A stretch of 25,000 nt of DNA from contig MU836509.1 in assembly GCA_029204225.1 (NCBI GenBank), forward strand, positions 1-25,000, written 5' to 3'. Below, one piece after another: positions 7,660 through 19,600 of this stretch. Origin of the DNA: Diphasiastrum complanatum. Taxonomy: Eukaryota > Streptophyta > Lycopodiopsida > Lycopodiales > Lycopodiaceae. The notes beneath the pieces are model-generated. The model made no database searches. It was not told where the DNA came from and saw nothing but the letters and a program-made list of their open reading frames with translations. Position numbers and translations under genes: made by a program. Numbering within the stretch: the first letter of the stretch is position 1; each line of letters begins with the position of its first letter.

Positions 7660-10600
7660 CGCGCGTGCGAGATTCATTCTTTTCCATGCCCTGAGGCATA
7701 TAAGACCGGACAATACGTTAATTTATTTAGAGGCTGTTGGATTGGCCTCCTAACAAGTAGGAGAGTTGACCGGGTCAACGAGACACGTGTCATATGCTCA
7801 TTGGGACCACTTGGTCCAGTGCATGAGTGACACGGGTCTGATGGTCCTTCTACTCCTTGCCAGTTAGAACAATTGAAGCCTGGCCATGCACCTAAAAGAG
7901 TCAGTGGTACAGGGAATTTGGGTGGTGAGCCTGGTTCAATTGAAAGAGGTGCAGATCTTGGTAGAAAGTGCAAGTTGCTGTAGAAATGGGAAAAGGCCTT
8001 TGGAATGTGTGGAATTACCGACGAGTCAGAGATGATTGTTGAAGCTACCTATCAGTTATAGGAATTGGCCACAGTGATGATGGGAAGAAAGTTGAAAAGA
8101 TGGCCTTGTACCGGATTCCTGGGAGGCGTTTTGACAAATGTTTGTACAAAATTGGTGCCTCTTGATGAGAAGAATCGTGCTATGCAACTGTGGACAGCCC
8201 TTAAGCAAGGCAATTGGTCGGTTCAAGAATATGCTAATCGATATAGAGAGGCGTTGCTAAGAATCCCTGAGGAAGTGCCTATGTATTTATAGGTGCTTCA
8301 TTTCCATCGAAGGACTTAGGTAGAGTTTGCGGCCTTTTTGTGCGAAAGGAGCAAACACACGGTTTAGAATGCCATTCAGATGGCTATTTATTATGAAGAT
8401 GGGAAGAAGTCCCATGAACCTCAAGTGGTCAAGCCCAAGGTGGCCAAATGCCTTGGGGTAAGCGCAAATTCAAGAAGTTCAAAGGGCCAATGGCAAGGGC
8501 AAGCTCCAGGTGGCCAAAGGATAAAGGTGTTGGTGGTCCGAAAGGCAAAGGGGTTGTATGGGCGGCCTAGTGCCCAAGGGGGGTCAACGCTCTATGTTGG
8601 CGCCACAACACCAAGAGAAGGCAAAAAGAGAGAATCTATGCTTTGGATGCTTGGGACAACATCGATGGAAGGAATGTCTGTAGGAAAGCAAGAGTCAAGT
8701 CACCAAGATCTAGTTATTAATCAATCTCCACAAAAAACAAGAGAGAAGAGGCTGGGCGCCCAACTCTAAGACAGAGAGAGAGAGAGAAAACAGTAACAAG
8801 AGCAATGGAGAGCAATGCTTAGCCAAACTGTTTAAAAATGGAATACACAATGAGCATCTAAGTACTCTACCTGGATGTGACCAAATGCCACCAAACCCTA
8901 AGGTTAACCACTTACTAAATGTAGGGCACCCCCAAAAGTCAAGATAGGGCCCCTAAACAAAATTAGACCCCTAAGGACCCACGAGTCAGTACATGACCAA
9001 AATTGGGTCCAACTGAACTTAAGACAAACTTAAGATGGCCTAAATAACTAAAATACCCATGGTTACACAAATCTCGACCTTTTGGGTCAAAGTAACCTAT
9101 GGATTTAGCATAGTCATTTATTTCTAACACCCTCCTTAAATGACAATGCAAAAACTGAAATCTTCACTATGTAACAAAACCAACACGTGGTATCAAATTT
9201 AAAGCTTTGCATAAAGCTTCAAATCTGACTCTAGGCAACGCCTTAGTGAAGAGGTCCACAATATTATCCTCCGTAGGACAATGTTCGAGTAAAATGTCGC
9301 CCATCATTAAGTCTCTCCCGAACAAAGTGATAATGGATTTCGATGTGCTTCGTCCTCGCATGAAAAAGAGGATTCCGTGCAATGGCAATAGCACTTTGAC
9401 TATCACTCAAGATAAGAGTGGCTGAGGGCTCGCCAAACTTCATGTCAACAAGTAGTCTTCTCAGCCCATAAACACTCTGTTGTGGCTGAAAATATCGCTC
9501 TATATTCTGTCTCACTAGAAGAAGTAGCAACAGTGGGCTGCTTTTTACTTGACCACGAAATTGCAGAATTTCCATAGAAAAAGCAATGTCCACTTGTAGA
9601 GCGTCTAGTGTCTTGATCTCCACCCAATTCCGAGTCACTAAAACCAACCAAACATGCATCATCACAAGCAGGAAAAACTAGTCCATGACTTCTTGTTCCT
9701 TGAAAATATCAAAAGATCCTCTTCAACGCTTTCCAATGTGATGTCATTGGGGCATGCATGAATTGACTCATGAGTGAGACACTATAAGGAATGTCCGGTC
9801 TTGAATTACATAGGTAAATGAGATAGCCAATAGCTTGACAATATAAAGTAGTGTCAAATGATTCACCATCACCTTGACTACTTAATTTCAGACCTGTCTC
9901 CATAGGTGTAGCAACCGGCTTGCAATCTTCCATCTTGAACCGCTTCAAAATCTGCCCAATGTAGCGTTCTTGAGAGATGAAAATTCCAGCCCCTTCTTGT
10001 ACAAATTCAAGACCAAGATAAAAGTGCAATAGGCCTAAATCTGAGGTTTCAAAAACCATACCAAGATCAAGTATTACGGCATCAATCTGCTGCTCATTAC
10101 TTCCCGTAATATAATATCATCAACATAAAGCAAAATAATAATGATATAATCTGAAGTATGCTTGACATAAAAGTAGATTCGCTAGGACTATTAGTAAACC
10201 CTCGATCACAAAAGTTGGCATGTATCTTTTGATACCACATCTTCGGAGCTTGCTTCAGTCCATAAAGTGCCTTCTTGAGAAAAGCTTTATCTTCTTGGCC
10301 TTCAACCAAAAAACCAGCAGGTTGTTGAAGGTACACTTCCTCATTGAGATCACCATTGAGGAATGCTGTCTCTTATGTCAAGTTGCCGCAAACGCCAACC
10401 AAAATGGCAGCCAAAGAGTTTATTACCCTCACAGTAGTCATCCGAGCAGTAGGGAGAAAAAGTCTCCTCATAATCAATCCCCTTTTGTTGAGCATAGCCT
10501 TTGGCAACGAGCCTTGCCTTGTACCTTTCAATGGTACCATTTGCCTTATACCTTGATTTTGTATACCCATTTAGAACCAATTGCCTTCTTCCCATGAGGA

Positions 10601-13600
10601 AGATCAACAAGAACCCAAATCTGGTTCTTCATAAGTGAGTCATACTCATCTTGCATCGCATCCTCCCAACATTGACTCCCTTGGCCTGCCTCATAGAAAA
10701 CAGGTTCTTCCGCAACATCTCCATGAGATGTAAGAGCAAAATCTGAAAAATCAGCATAGTCCACTGATTTTGTAGAGGCACGTGTCTTTCCATCATAAAA
10801 TGAACTTACTTTGCTGTCCCGCAAAGTCGACAACAGCCAGCGTGGGGCTGTTTTGGGCTGTCCAACAGCCATGTCTCTTCTTACAATTTGTTGTCCAAGA
10901 TCTTCGGAGATTGCACTTGGCTGTCCAAGATCTTCCAAAACTGGTCCTTGCTGTCCAACAGTTCTTACAGGCTGATTTTGAGCAACAACGGGCGTTCTTG
11001 ATGAACATTAGGCTCTAAACTTGATGAGGTGTTGGGCAGGTTGAAACTGGTTGATTGCTGCCCCTTATCTCTAGCAATAGAAGATGGTACCAAATCTGGA
11101 AAAACTTCAACATTCACAATATGTGGGCTGTCAAGATGTGAGTTGGGGCCACATCTAATGAATTCTTTTCATCAAAATGCACATCACGACTAACAATAAT
11201 CTTGTTAGTGCTCAAATTGAATAGCCTAATAGCTTTTGCTTTCACTACTATAGCCAACAAAAATGCATTTAACTCCTTTATCCTCAAGCTTTGTACGAAG
11301 TTTATTTGGAACAAAAGCATAAGCCCTACAACCAAAAATGCGAAAGTGAGAGATTGTAGGCTTCTTTCCATACCAAACTTCATAAGGAGTTAATACTTTC
11401 AATGCTTTAGTAGGACAATGATTGCTTATGTATGTTGCCGTTATAACCGCTTCATCCCAAAACTTGTGAGGCAGCCCCTTTACTTTGAGCATGCAACAGG
11501 CCATCTCCATAAGTGTGCGATTCTTTCGCTCGGCAACACCATTTTGTTGAGGCGTATAGGGTGTTGTCATTTGATGTAGAATTCCCTTTTCTCGAAGAAA
11601 TGCACCGAACATATTCTTAATGTATTCCCCTCCTCGATCGGTGCGTAGGGTCTTCAAAGAATGCCCAAACTGATTTTCCACCATTGCTAGAAAATCTTTG
11701 AAACATTGAAAAACTTCCAATTTAGCCTTCATAGGATAGATCCATGTAAAACGGGAAAAGTCATCAATAAAAGTCACAAAATAGATGCACTTTCGAATGG
11801 ATTCGGTCCTCATTGGACCACAAACATCACTATGAACCAAATCAAATTTATCAAGAACCCTTATAGTTCCTTCAATTGGAAAAGGTTTCCTTTGAAACTT
11901 TCCAAGTATGCACCCCTCACATACATACCCTTCCGGCTGGCTCAATAGTAGGAATGTCTTCTACATATTAAATGTTTTCAGCTTCTTCAAACTTGCAAAG
12001 TTGAGATGCCCAAACCTTGCGTGCCACAATTTAGCCAACTCCAATGATTGTGATGTAGAAGCAACAAGACATGTAGAGGGAATTCGTCGCTCATAGGTAT
12101 TCATAATGAATAAGCCAGCATGTATTGTTCCCGAAACAATAATCAAGAGTGATCTTTTAGGATCTTGACAAGACACTTATCTTCTTTGAACTCAACAACT
12201 AGTCCTTGCTTCAACATAGTTGAAACCGAAAGAAGATTCTTCTTGATTCTCGGAACATAAAGCACAATTCTTAATGTACTTTTCTTCACCATTGGGCAGA
12301 ATGATGGCTACAATTCCAATTCCATGAATAGAATAAGATGCATCATCCACACATTGTACCTTACTTCCATTTTGCACTTTCACTAATTTAGTGAATGCTT
12401 CTTTACGAGAAGTCATATGATGAGTAGCACCACTATCAATCACCCATTCAATGGGCTAAAAATCAGCACCTTGCAAAACAGAATCTGAATTCCTCATAGA
12501 TGTAGTAGTACTAGTAGAAGCAATACAAAAGCATAGTCTTGGTTGAAGAGATCACCACTAGCTTCAAGCTCTTGCTCCAAAGTAACAAGTGAAGCACTAG
12601 TATCAATTCCTTTACTCTCCTCTTTCGCAAGCTTCTCTTACAATCCTTGATGAAGTGCCCATACCTTTTGCAATAATGGCACTTCCCTTTCTTCTTTTGA
12701 GTGTTGACATTTTGACCTCCAACGGGCTTTTGCTCATCCTTGGAAGAAGGATTCCCCTTTCCTTTTGACTTGCCTTTGCTCTTGCCTTTCGTGAAGAAAG
12801 CTTGATCTTGTTGAGTGTCACCCGCAAAGTTTTGCCTCGTTTGCTCCTCTTGAAGAAGCAGCCCAACAAGTTTATCAAAGGAGAGTTGCTATCCCCCTAA
12901 GAGAGATACTCAAAGATGAAACAAATGGAAGATAAGATGAAGGTAATGAGTTGAGAGTAATGGAAACAAATTGAGCATCCTCAATTATCTCATCAATATT
13001 GAGAAGCTCCTCACGAAGATCCTTGATCTTCGTCAAGTGATTGGTCACTTGATCCCCCTCTTGTATCTTCAACAAAGAAAGCTGATTTCTAAGATACACC
13101 ACTGTTGCTGGATTTTTGACTCTATACATAGTATAAAGTGTATCCCACGCACTTTTAGATGTCTTACAAGACCTAATATGAGGTAAGATAGATCTTTTCC
13201 AAGCAAGAGCAACCATAGAATGTGCTTGTGCATCCCTTCTATCCCACTTCTTTTGTTCTTCCGAAGATGTAGAAGATGATGTTGATGATGATGATGATGA
13301 TCCACGAGGTGTAGGAGGTGCCAAAGACGGAGGTCTTTCCTCATCACCATTGACCAAATCCCACAGCCCTTTCGCTATGAGAAGATTCTTCATCATGTAA
13401 CTCCATAAGGAGTAGTTTGTGCCATCCAACCGATCTTCACTAAACAAAGAACCGATAGCTTTCGATTCTTTAGCCATTACCTCCAACAAAATTTCAGCTT
13501 GTAGTAGATAGGAAAGAGAGCCTTTCCACAACTAAATTTACTCAAAAATTTGCAGCAAACAAAGAGTTGAAAGTAGGAGCGCAAGATGTCTTTCAATCTG

Positions 13601-16600
13601 CAACCAAAGTGCCCAAAAGATAATGGATAGATGGTTGTCTTTCTGCACAAAAAAACCAGCTTCATGAAAATTAGGTTAGCTTCGATTGAAGCCTACACCG
13701 AAACCCAATTAGGAAGCCAAATAGTGTGATCAACACACATTCCAATAGGGCTGTTGAAAGCGCCCTACTACTTGCTGAGAATTTGCAAATTTCCAGCCAC
13801 AAGTTGACCTTGTTAGAAGTAATAAATGGTAATGATAGTTTCCCATAGGTTACTTTGACCCAAAAGGTCGAGACTTGTGTAACAATGGGTTAGGTTTATT
13901 ATTTAGACCATGTTAAGTCAGTTTTAGTTGAGTTGGACCCAATTTTGGTCCAGTAGTAGTAATTCGTGGGTCCAAGTAAAGTCTAATTATGCTAAGGGAC
14001 CCTATCTTGACTTTTGGGGGTGCCCTATAATTAGTAGTGGGTCTTGGAAGGTTCTAGAACTTAGAGTTTGGAAGAGTCTAGGCCCTTGGAAGGCCTATTT
14101 ATATGTACTCTTTGTTCATTTGTAATTCATTCCCTTTCAAGCATTGCTACTACTTTCTCTCTCCTTGAGGGCGCCTAACCCTCTCCCTCTTCTTCTTCTT
14201 CCTCTTTTTCTTCTTCTTGTTTATGGAGATTGACTGTCAGAAGGATCTTGGCACTTTGATTTCCTACATGGTATCAGAGCCATGGATCTTCTATGCTTGA
14301 TTTAGGGCGCCCTACCAAAGAGATCGTCTTCACTTAGGGATCACAAAAATTCAGCACCTTTGCTGATTTTTTGGAGTGAAGATCCGTTTTTTTGACTCTT
14401 TTCCGTTTTGCAGGAGGGTGCCACACATCAAAGAAGATAACAGGATTTTTGGGCGCCCAAAAATCAGGTTGTTGTTTGCTGATTTTTCAGGTTGCAGGAA
14501 GGCGCCATTAATTATCTTCTTCGGGGCTTCTTTTAGGTCGCCCAAATCCGTGTAGGTTTATCCTACTTCCGTTGGTCCGCTGCTGCCCTATTTTTTCAGA
14601 TTTGCTCCTTTGCAGGAGGGCGCCCATCTACAAGCAATTTCTATTCTTCTGATTTGGCTGAAAAATCAGCACCCTTGCTGATTTTACAAAGTGAAGATCC
14701 GCTTCTTTTTGCTTGTTTCCAGGTGTGGAAGAAGGCGCTAATTTTTTTGTGATGATCCGATCACATTCCGAGGCTGAAAATTGGATAACATATTACCATT
14801 TGTAGGGTGTTGCAACAGCCCTATCCGTGTGTGTATTGTTCACACATTTGGCAAGAAAGAAGGGTTCCGAAAAAAGCTTTGTTGGAGGCTAACCTGATTC
14901 TTTGCTTGCTGGTTTTTGAGTTTGTAATGCAATTTCAGGCTGAAATTTTCAGCACACAAGGCTTGTAGGAGGGCGAGTTCCTACATCCATCTAATGTGTG
15001 TTTCGACACATTCCAATGCTGATTTGTCAAATTTGATACTTGCTGGTTTTTGTGTCTTTTAGGGCACATTTAGGGTTTGAAAAAGTTTATCTTCTTGACT
15101 GGTTCTTATGGCAAGAGATTTGGGAGCAATTCGTACTTGTTTAGGTGAAGATATGTTGGATGGCACCAACTATTCTTCATGGAGTTGCAAGCTGAGATTT
15201 TGCATCGACGTGATAATCAAGATTTTATCGGTAACAAGATTTATCTTATATCATTTGAGATTTTGCAAGACCTCTAAAAGTGCTTGGGAAACACTTTTAA
15301 AGATGTACTGAATAAAGGATTCATCATCATGCTTTTTCCTCTCTACTTCATCCTCTTTGAAGGTAGAAGAGCAAAGTCATGCAAAATTTGATCATTGTCT
15401 TTTTACAAGTACAAGTTTGCATCGGAATGTTGGTATGGTAAAGCATTCTTCTTCTCTTGAGCCATTTGTTGCAAATGATGGATGCATTAGTGAAGAACTT
15501 TATGAGCAAGCTTCTCAAGATAATGTTTTGGAAAAGGCTGAAATCAAGCATTCTTTAAAGCCATTTTATACTAATGGAGGAGGGGAAAAATCATGTCAAT
15601 TAGTACATTGGTTCAAAGTGGCATGTTGCTGGATTTTTTGGGTGTTCAAAGTGGCAAGCTATTGGTTTTTTCTTGAAGATGGTGGACACCAGATTTAGCC
15701 ATGGTTTATTGATCATTTTCAGCCTATGTTACATCGTGAGCATCCTATTATGCATTGGGAATGGCCTGCGGAAGGTTTTTGGACAGCAAGGTCCACATTT
15801 GGAACACTTTGGACAGCAAAGTGTTGGTGATTTTGTGGCTGTTGGACAGCCTGCTACAGCCTCTTGTTGGTTGTCCGAGTCTTTGCGGGATAGCAAAGCA
15901 TCTTTTTACCTTGGAGGAAACACACATGCCTCACCAAAATCAGTACCTTACGCTGGTTTTCATGTTTTGATGCTTACTTCTTATGATGACGGTGTTGTCT
16001 TACCTAGTGTTGGTGAGCAGATCATTGATAGTAAGATTCGGGAGGATGTGATGGTAAAAGAGTATCATACTCTTCTTTATGTTTCTTGTGGTAAGAAGAC
16101 TTATGGAATCATGTGGGAACCATTGATGGATTGCAAATCCATATTTCGGCTTGTGGTTGGTTTTTTGGTTACCTACTTTGGATGGAGCATGCTTGTCTTC
16201 ATTCTTCGACTTGATGCTACCGCACTTCGTATTCTACATCTCTTTTACATTGGGCATGATTGGGGCTGAGATTTCGGCTACTTCTACTACTTCAAGCTAA
16301 AGTTTTTTTTTGGCGGCATTAAGCTTGGACAACAAGCTACATCTTTTCTTTTTCGGCTACATGGATTTTGGGCAACATGCAACACTTTGCATTTTTGTTG
16401 CAATTTTTCATACTTCATGTCATATTATGTTTTTTACATTATCATTTAAGGAGGGTGTTAGAAGTAATAAATGGTAATGATAGTTTCCCATAGGTTACTT
16501 TGACCCAAAAGGTCGAGACTTGTGTAACCATGGGTTAGGTTTATTATTTAGACCATGTTAAGTTAGTTTTAGTTGAGTTGGACCCAATTTTGGTCCAATA

Positions 16601-19600
16601 GTAATTCGTGGGTCCCAAGTAAAGTCTAATTATGTTAAGGGACCCTATCTTGACTTTTGGGGGTGCCCTATAATTAGTAGTGGGTCTTGGAAGGTTCTAG
16701 AACTTAGAGTTTGGAAGAGTCTAGGCCCTTGGAAGGCCTAGTTATATGTACTCTTTGTTCATTTGTCAAGCATTGCTACTACTTTCTCTCTCCTTGAGGG
16801 CGCCTAACCCTCTCCCTCTTCTTCTTCTTCCTCTTTTTCTTCTTCTTGTATATGGAGATTGAATGTTAGAAGGATCTTGGCACTTTGATTTCCTACAGAC
16901 CTAACCCTTAATAGGGTTTGCTGAATTTCGGGCGCCCTTCTACACAAATGCAAACCTGAAAACAAAAACAGCAAGATAAGGAGACACCACAACCAAAAAT
17001 CAGTAGCAGATTTTTTGGTGCCCTCGTCCAAACAAAACTTGCTGAAAACTGGTTGCATAAAAATCAGATTTGAGATTCTGATTTTTGGGTGCCAAAAATT
17101 GCTCCTCCAAGATCTCTGATGGCCGCTCTCCTTCAACCTGAAAAGAGACAAAAAGCTGGTCCAAAACCCACTTGAAAAGATCAGCAAGATGCTGAAATTT
17201 CACAACAAAAAGCAGAGAAGCTCCTCTTCTGGTAGGGCGTCAACAAACAAGCTTGCTGCAGATCCGGTAGCTCTGATACCATGTAGGAAAGCAAGAGTCA
17301 AGTCACCAAGATCTAGTTATCAATCAATCTTCACAAAAAACAAGAGAGAAGAGGCTGGGCGCCCAACTCTAAGAGAGAGAGAGAGAAAACAACACCAAGA
17401 GCAATGGAGAGCAATGCTTAGCCAAACTGTTTAAAAAATGGAATACACAATGAGCATCTAAGTACTCTACCTGGATGTGACCAAATGCCACCAAACCCTA
17501 AGGTTAACCACTTACTAAATGTAGGGCACCCCCAAAAGTCAAGATAGGGCCCCTAAACAAAATTAGACCCCTAAGGACCCACGAGTCAGTACATGACCAA
17601 AAATGGGTCCAACTGAACCTAAGACAAACTTAAGATGGCCTAAATAACTAAATACCCATGGTTACACAAATCTCGACCTTTTGGGTGAAAGTAACCTATG
17701 GATTAACTTTAGCATAGTCAATTATTTCTAACAATGTCCACATAACCAGATGAGAACCACTTATAATCTTCAAGTAGAGCAGCAGCAACTATTGGAAGTG
17801 GAAAAGATCTCGCAAGAAGCTAATCCTGATGTTCTTCGTTTGATGAATGTTTCTGTGGTGCGGAAGGTGGACACGGCTCCTCCAGTGACGTTATCAAAAG
17901 CGGCGCGCATGGGTATCAATTTCCTGACACTTCCTTGAGAGTTATGCGTGGACAATTGCGGTAGAAGTATTTTAGTTCTATTTGACATTGGGTCCTCGCA
18001 TAATGTCATTAATTCAACTCTTGTTAAGAAGTTAAAATTGAGCACGCAATTATCCAAGTACCAGTACATAGTAGAGATGGCTGATGAAAAGGGTACAAAG
18101 ATTTGGGACACGAGGGTTGTGAGTATGCCTTTAACTATTCTGAGTTATTCTTAGGAGTTGAATTTTGAGATAACTCGTTTGGCGTGCTTTGATGTCGCTC
18201 TGGGGATGTGTTGGCACGCGATGTGGAAGCCTTACATAGCAGGGGGATACTCATGTGTATGGGTTTCAACATGGTGGTAAGCTTTATTCCATCCGTGGTG
18301 AGCGGGATGTGCCTCCAAACCACTGGTCTCAACTATGCAGTTGCGTAAGGTAAGTTGTGATGGTATATATGCCCAAAGCGAGTTCTGAAGGCAGTCTTAC
18401 ACATCCTCTTCATGAACTCTCACCTGGTGATAACCACTCTTCAGATTTATTTTTGCTAAACACTGTAGCACCATGAAGGGCATCTAAAAGATCATCTATA
18501 CGTGGCATAGGATATCGATGCTTTAATAGTCATCTTGTTCAAGCCTTGATAATCCACACGCATTCTCCAAGACCCATCCTTCTTCTTTACCAGAATGATC
18601 GGAGAGTCAAAGGGGGAGAAGCTAGGTCTTGCCTGCCCTTTGGCAGGATAGTCCCCAACTATGCCTCACACCTCTTCCTCCTCTTTCACACTCATCCTCT
18701 AAGGTGGTCTATTAACAGAAGATGATCCAGGAATTAGCTCAATTTTATGTTCCACATTTCTTTTGGGGGGTAACGTAGACGGGAGTTCACTCGTGAACAC
18801 ATCCATAAATTCCTCCCTAATTTGACGATCTAGGTTCTTAGTAAGGTTAGTTTGCTCTTGGCTTACATCATATTCACAAGCAAAAATAGACATAATATAC
18901 AAGAAACAAACATACATACACTTACAATGAGCCTTACGTAGTTGCGTTGCCGTGATCAAAGGTCCTGGAGGCATATCAAGCTCAACACGCAGGGAATGAA
19001 TCCTACCATCGTGCTGGAACTCGTATACATGAGTATCCCAAGCAATGTAAGGTTTTCAAGCCACATGCCAACAGATTCCAAGCACCACATCGAACCAAGC
19101 AAACAGGTAATCTCAAAATCTAACTCCTCAGTATAGCCTTGAATGGTCAAAGGCATATCCACAACCCTGGCATTCCATACTTCTGCACCCTTTCCATTAG
19201 CCATTTCGACTGTGTACTGGTATCGGGATGGTTGTGTGCTCACTCTTAACCGCAAACTGGAGTTAATGACATTATATGAGGACCCAATGTCAATAGAATC
19301 AAGACATCTCTACCACATAGCTGCCTATGCATAACAATTAAAGAGGTACAAGGAAATTGATACTTGTATTGTGCCGCTCTGGATAACTATAGTAAAGGAA
19401 CCGAATCCACCTTTTGAATCAACGACACATTCATAAGTCGTGGAGCACCCTGAGGTTTCTCTTGCTCAAACTCTTCAATGTGCATCGGAGTAGCCTCTTC
19501 GCCTTGCAGGTTATATGAGGTTCATGAAGGGTTACGTGAGCACTCCTTCCACCTATGCCACCCTAGACATCCAAAGCAAAAATTTTCCTCTTTTGCCAGC

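Larger units (their letters stand above)
13811..16897 (+). mobile_element. Non-autonomous Copia-type element C, nested in Copia B
   Basis: A 3,087-bp plus-strand element with LTRs 13811-14268 and 16456-16897, target duplication gacct, primer-binding site 14269-14280 and polypurine tract 16448-16455. The interior (about 2.2 kb) has a repeat-rich leader, a shortened gag, a region of unknown coding potential, the GGACAGC linker and the first bases of RT. Protease, integrase, the RT core and RNase H are absent, so it depends on enzymes from elsewhere. Its LTRs, leader, gag start and linker are clearly homologous to Copia B but not identical. The two LTRs differ by about eight substitutions plus indels (about 2%), similar to Copia B, so the two insertions may be close in age. 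Confidence 0.95.
8679..17733 (-). mobile_element. Ty1/Copia retrotransposon B, minus strand, carrying a nested element
   Basis: A complete but defective Copia element: LTRs at 8679-9129 and 17282-17733, target duplication atgtc on both sides, primer-binding site (17270-17281) and polypurine tract (9130-9137). Gene order on the minus strand is gag, protease, integrase, RT, RNase H, which defines Copia (integrase before RT). Removing the 3,087-bp element C and one copy of its duplication leaves about 5.96 kb, a normal Copia size. The two LTRs differ by about eight substitutions and a few indels in 451 bases by eye (about 2%), so it is not a recent insertion. Frameshifts and stops in most domains make it non-functional. 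It lies antisense to the host gene. Confidence 0.97.
7759..18371 (+). mobile_element. Ty3/Gypsy relic 1, split by the nested Copia elements
   Basis: The outermost level of the nest. Its coding remains are gag (7759-8678) and, after 9 kb of inserted DNA, the end of gag plus protease (17739-18371). Reading across the insertion with one copy of the 5-bp duplication restores a continuous zinc-knuckle frame, proving the two halves were once joined. LTRs, RT, RNase H and integrase of this copy are not seen. On the right it abuts a second Gypsy relic in the opposite orientation at about 18372. It lies in the same direction as the host gene. Confidence 0.85.

Noticed and set aside
7674-7973. 99-codon minus-strand open frame
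   Set aside because: Antisense to the Gypsy relic 1 gag N-terminal region; a shadow with no domain.
15673-16269. 198-codon open frame as an independent host gene
   Set aside because: Lies between the LTRs of element C, and its first half is homologous to the Copia B linker; it is element-derived.
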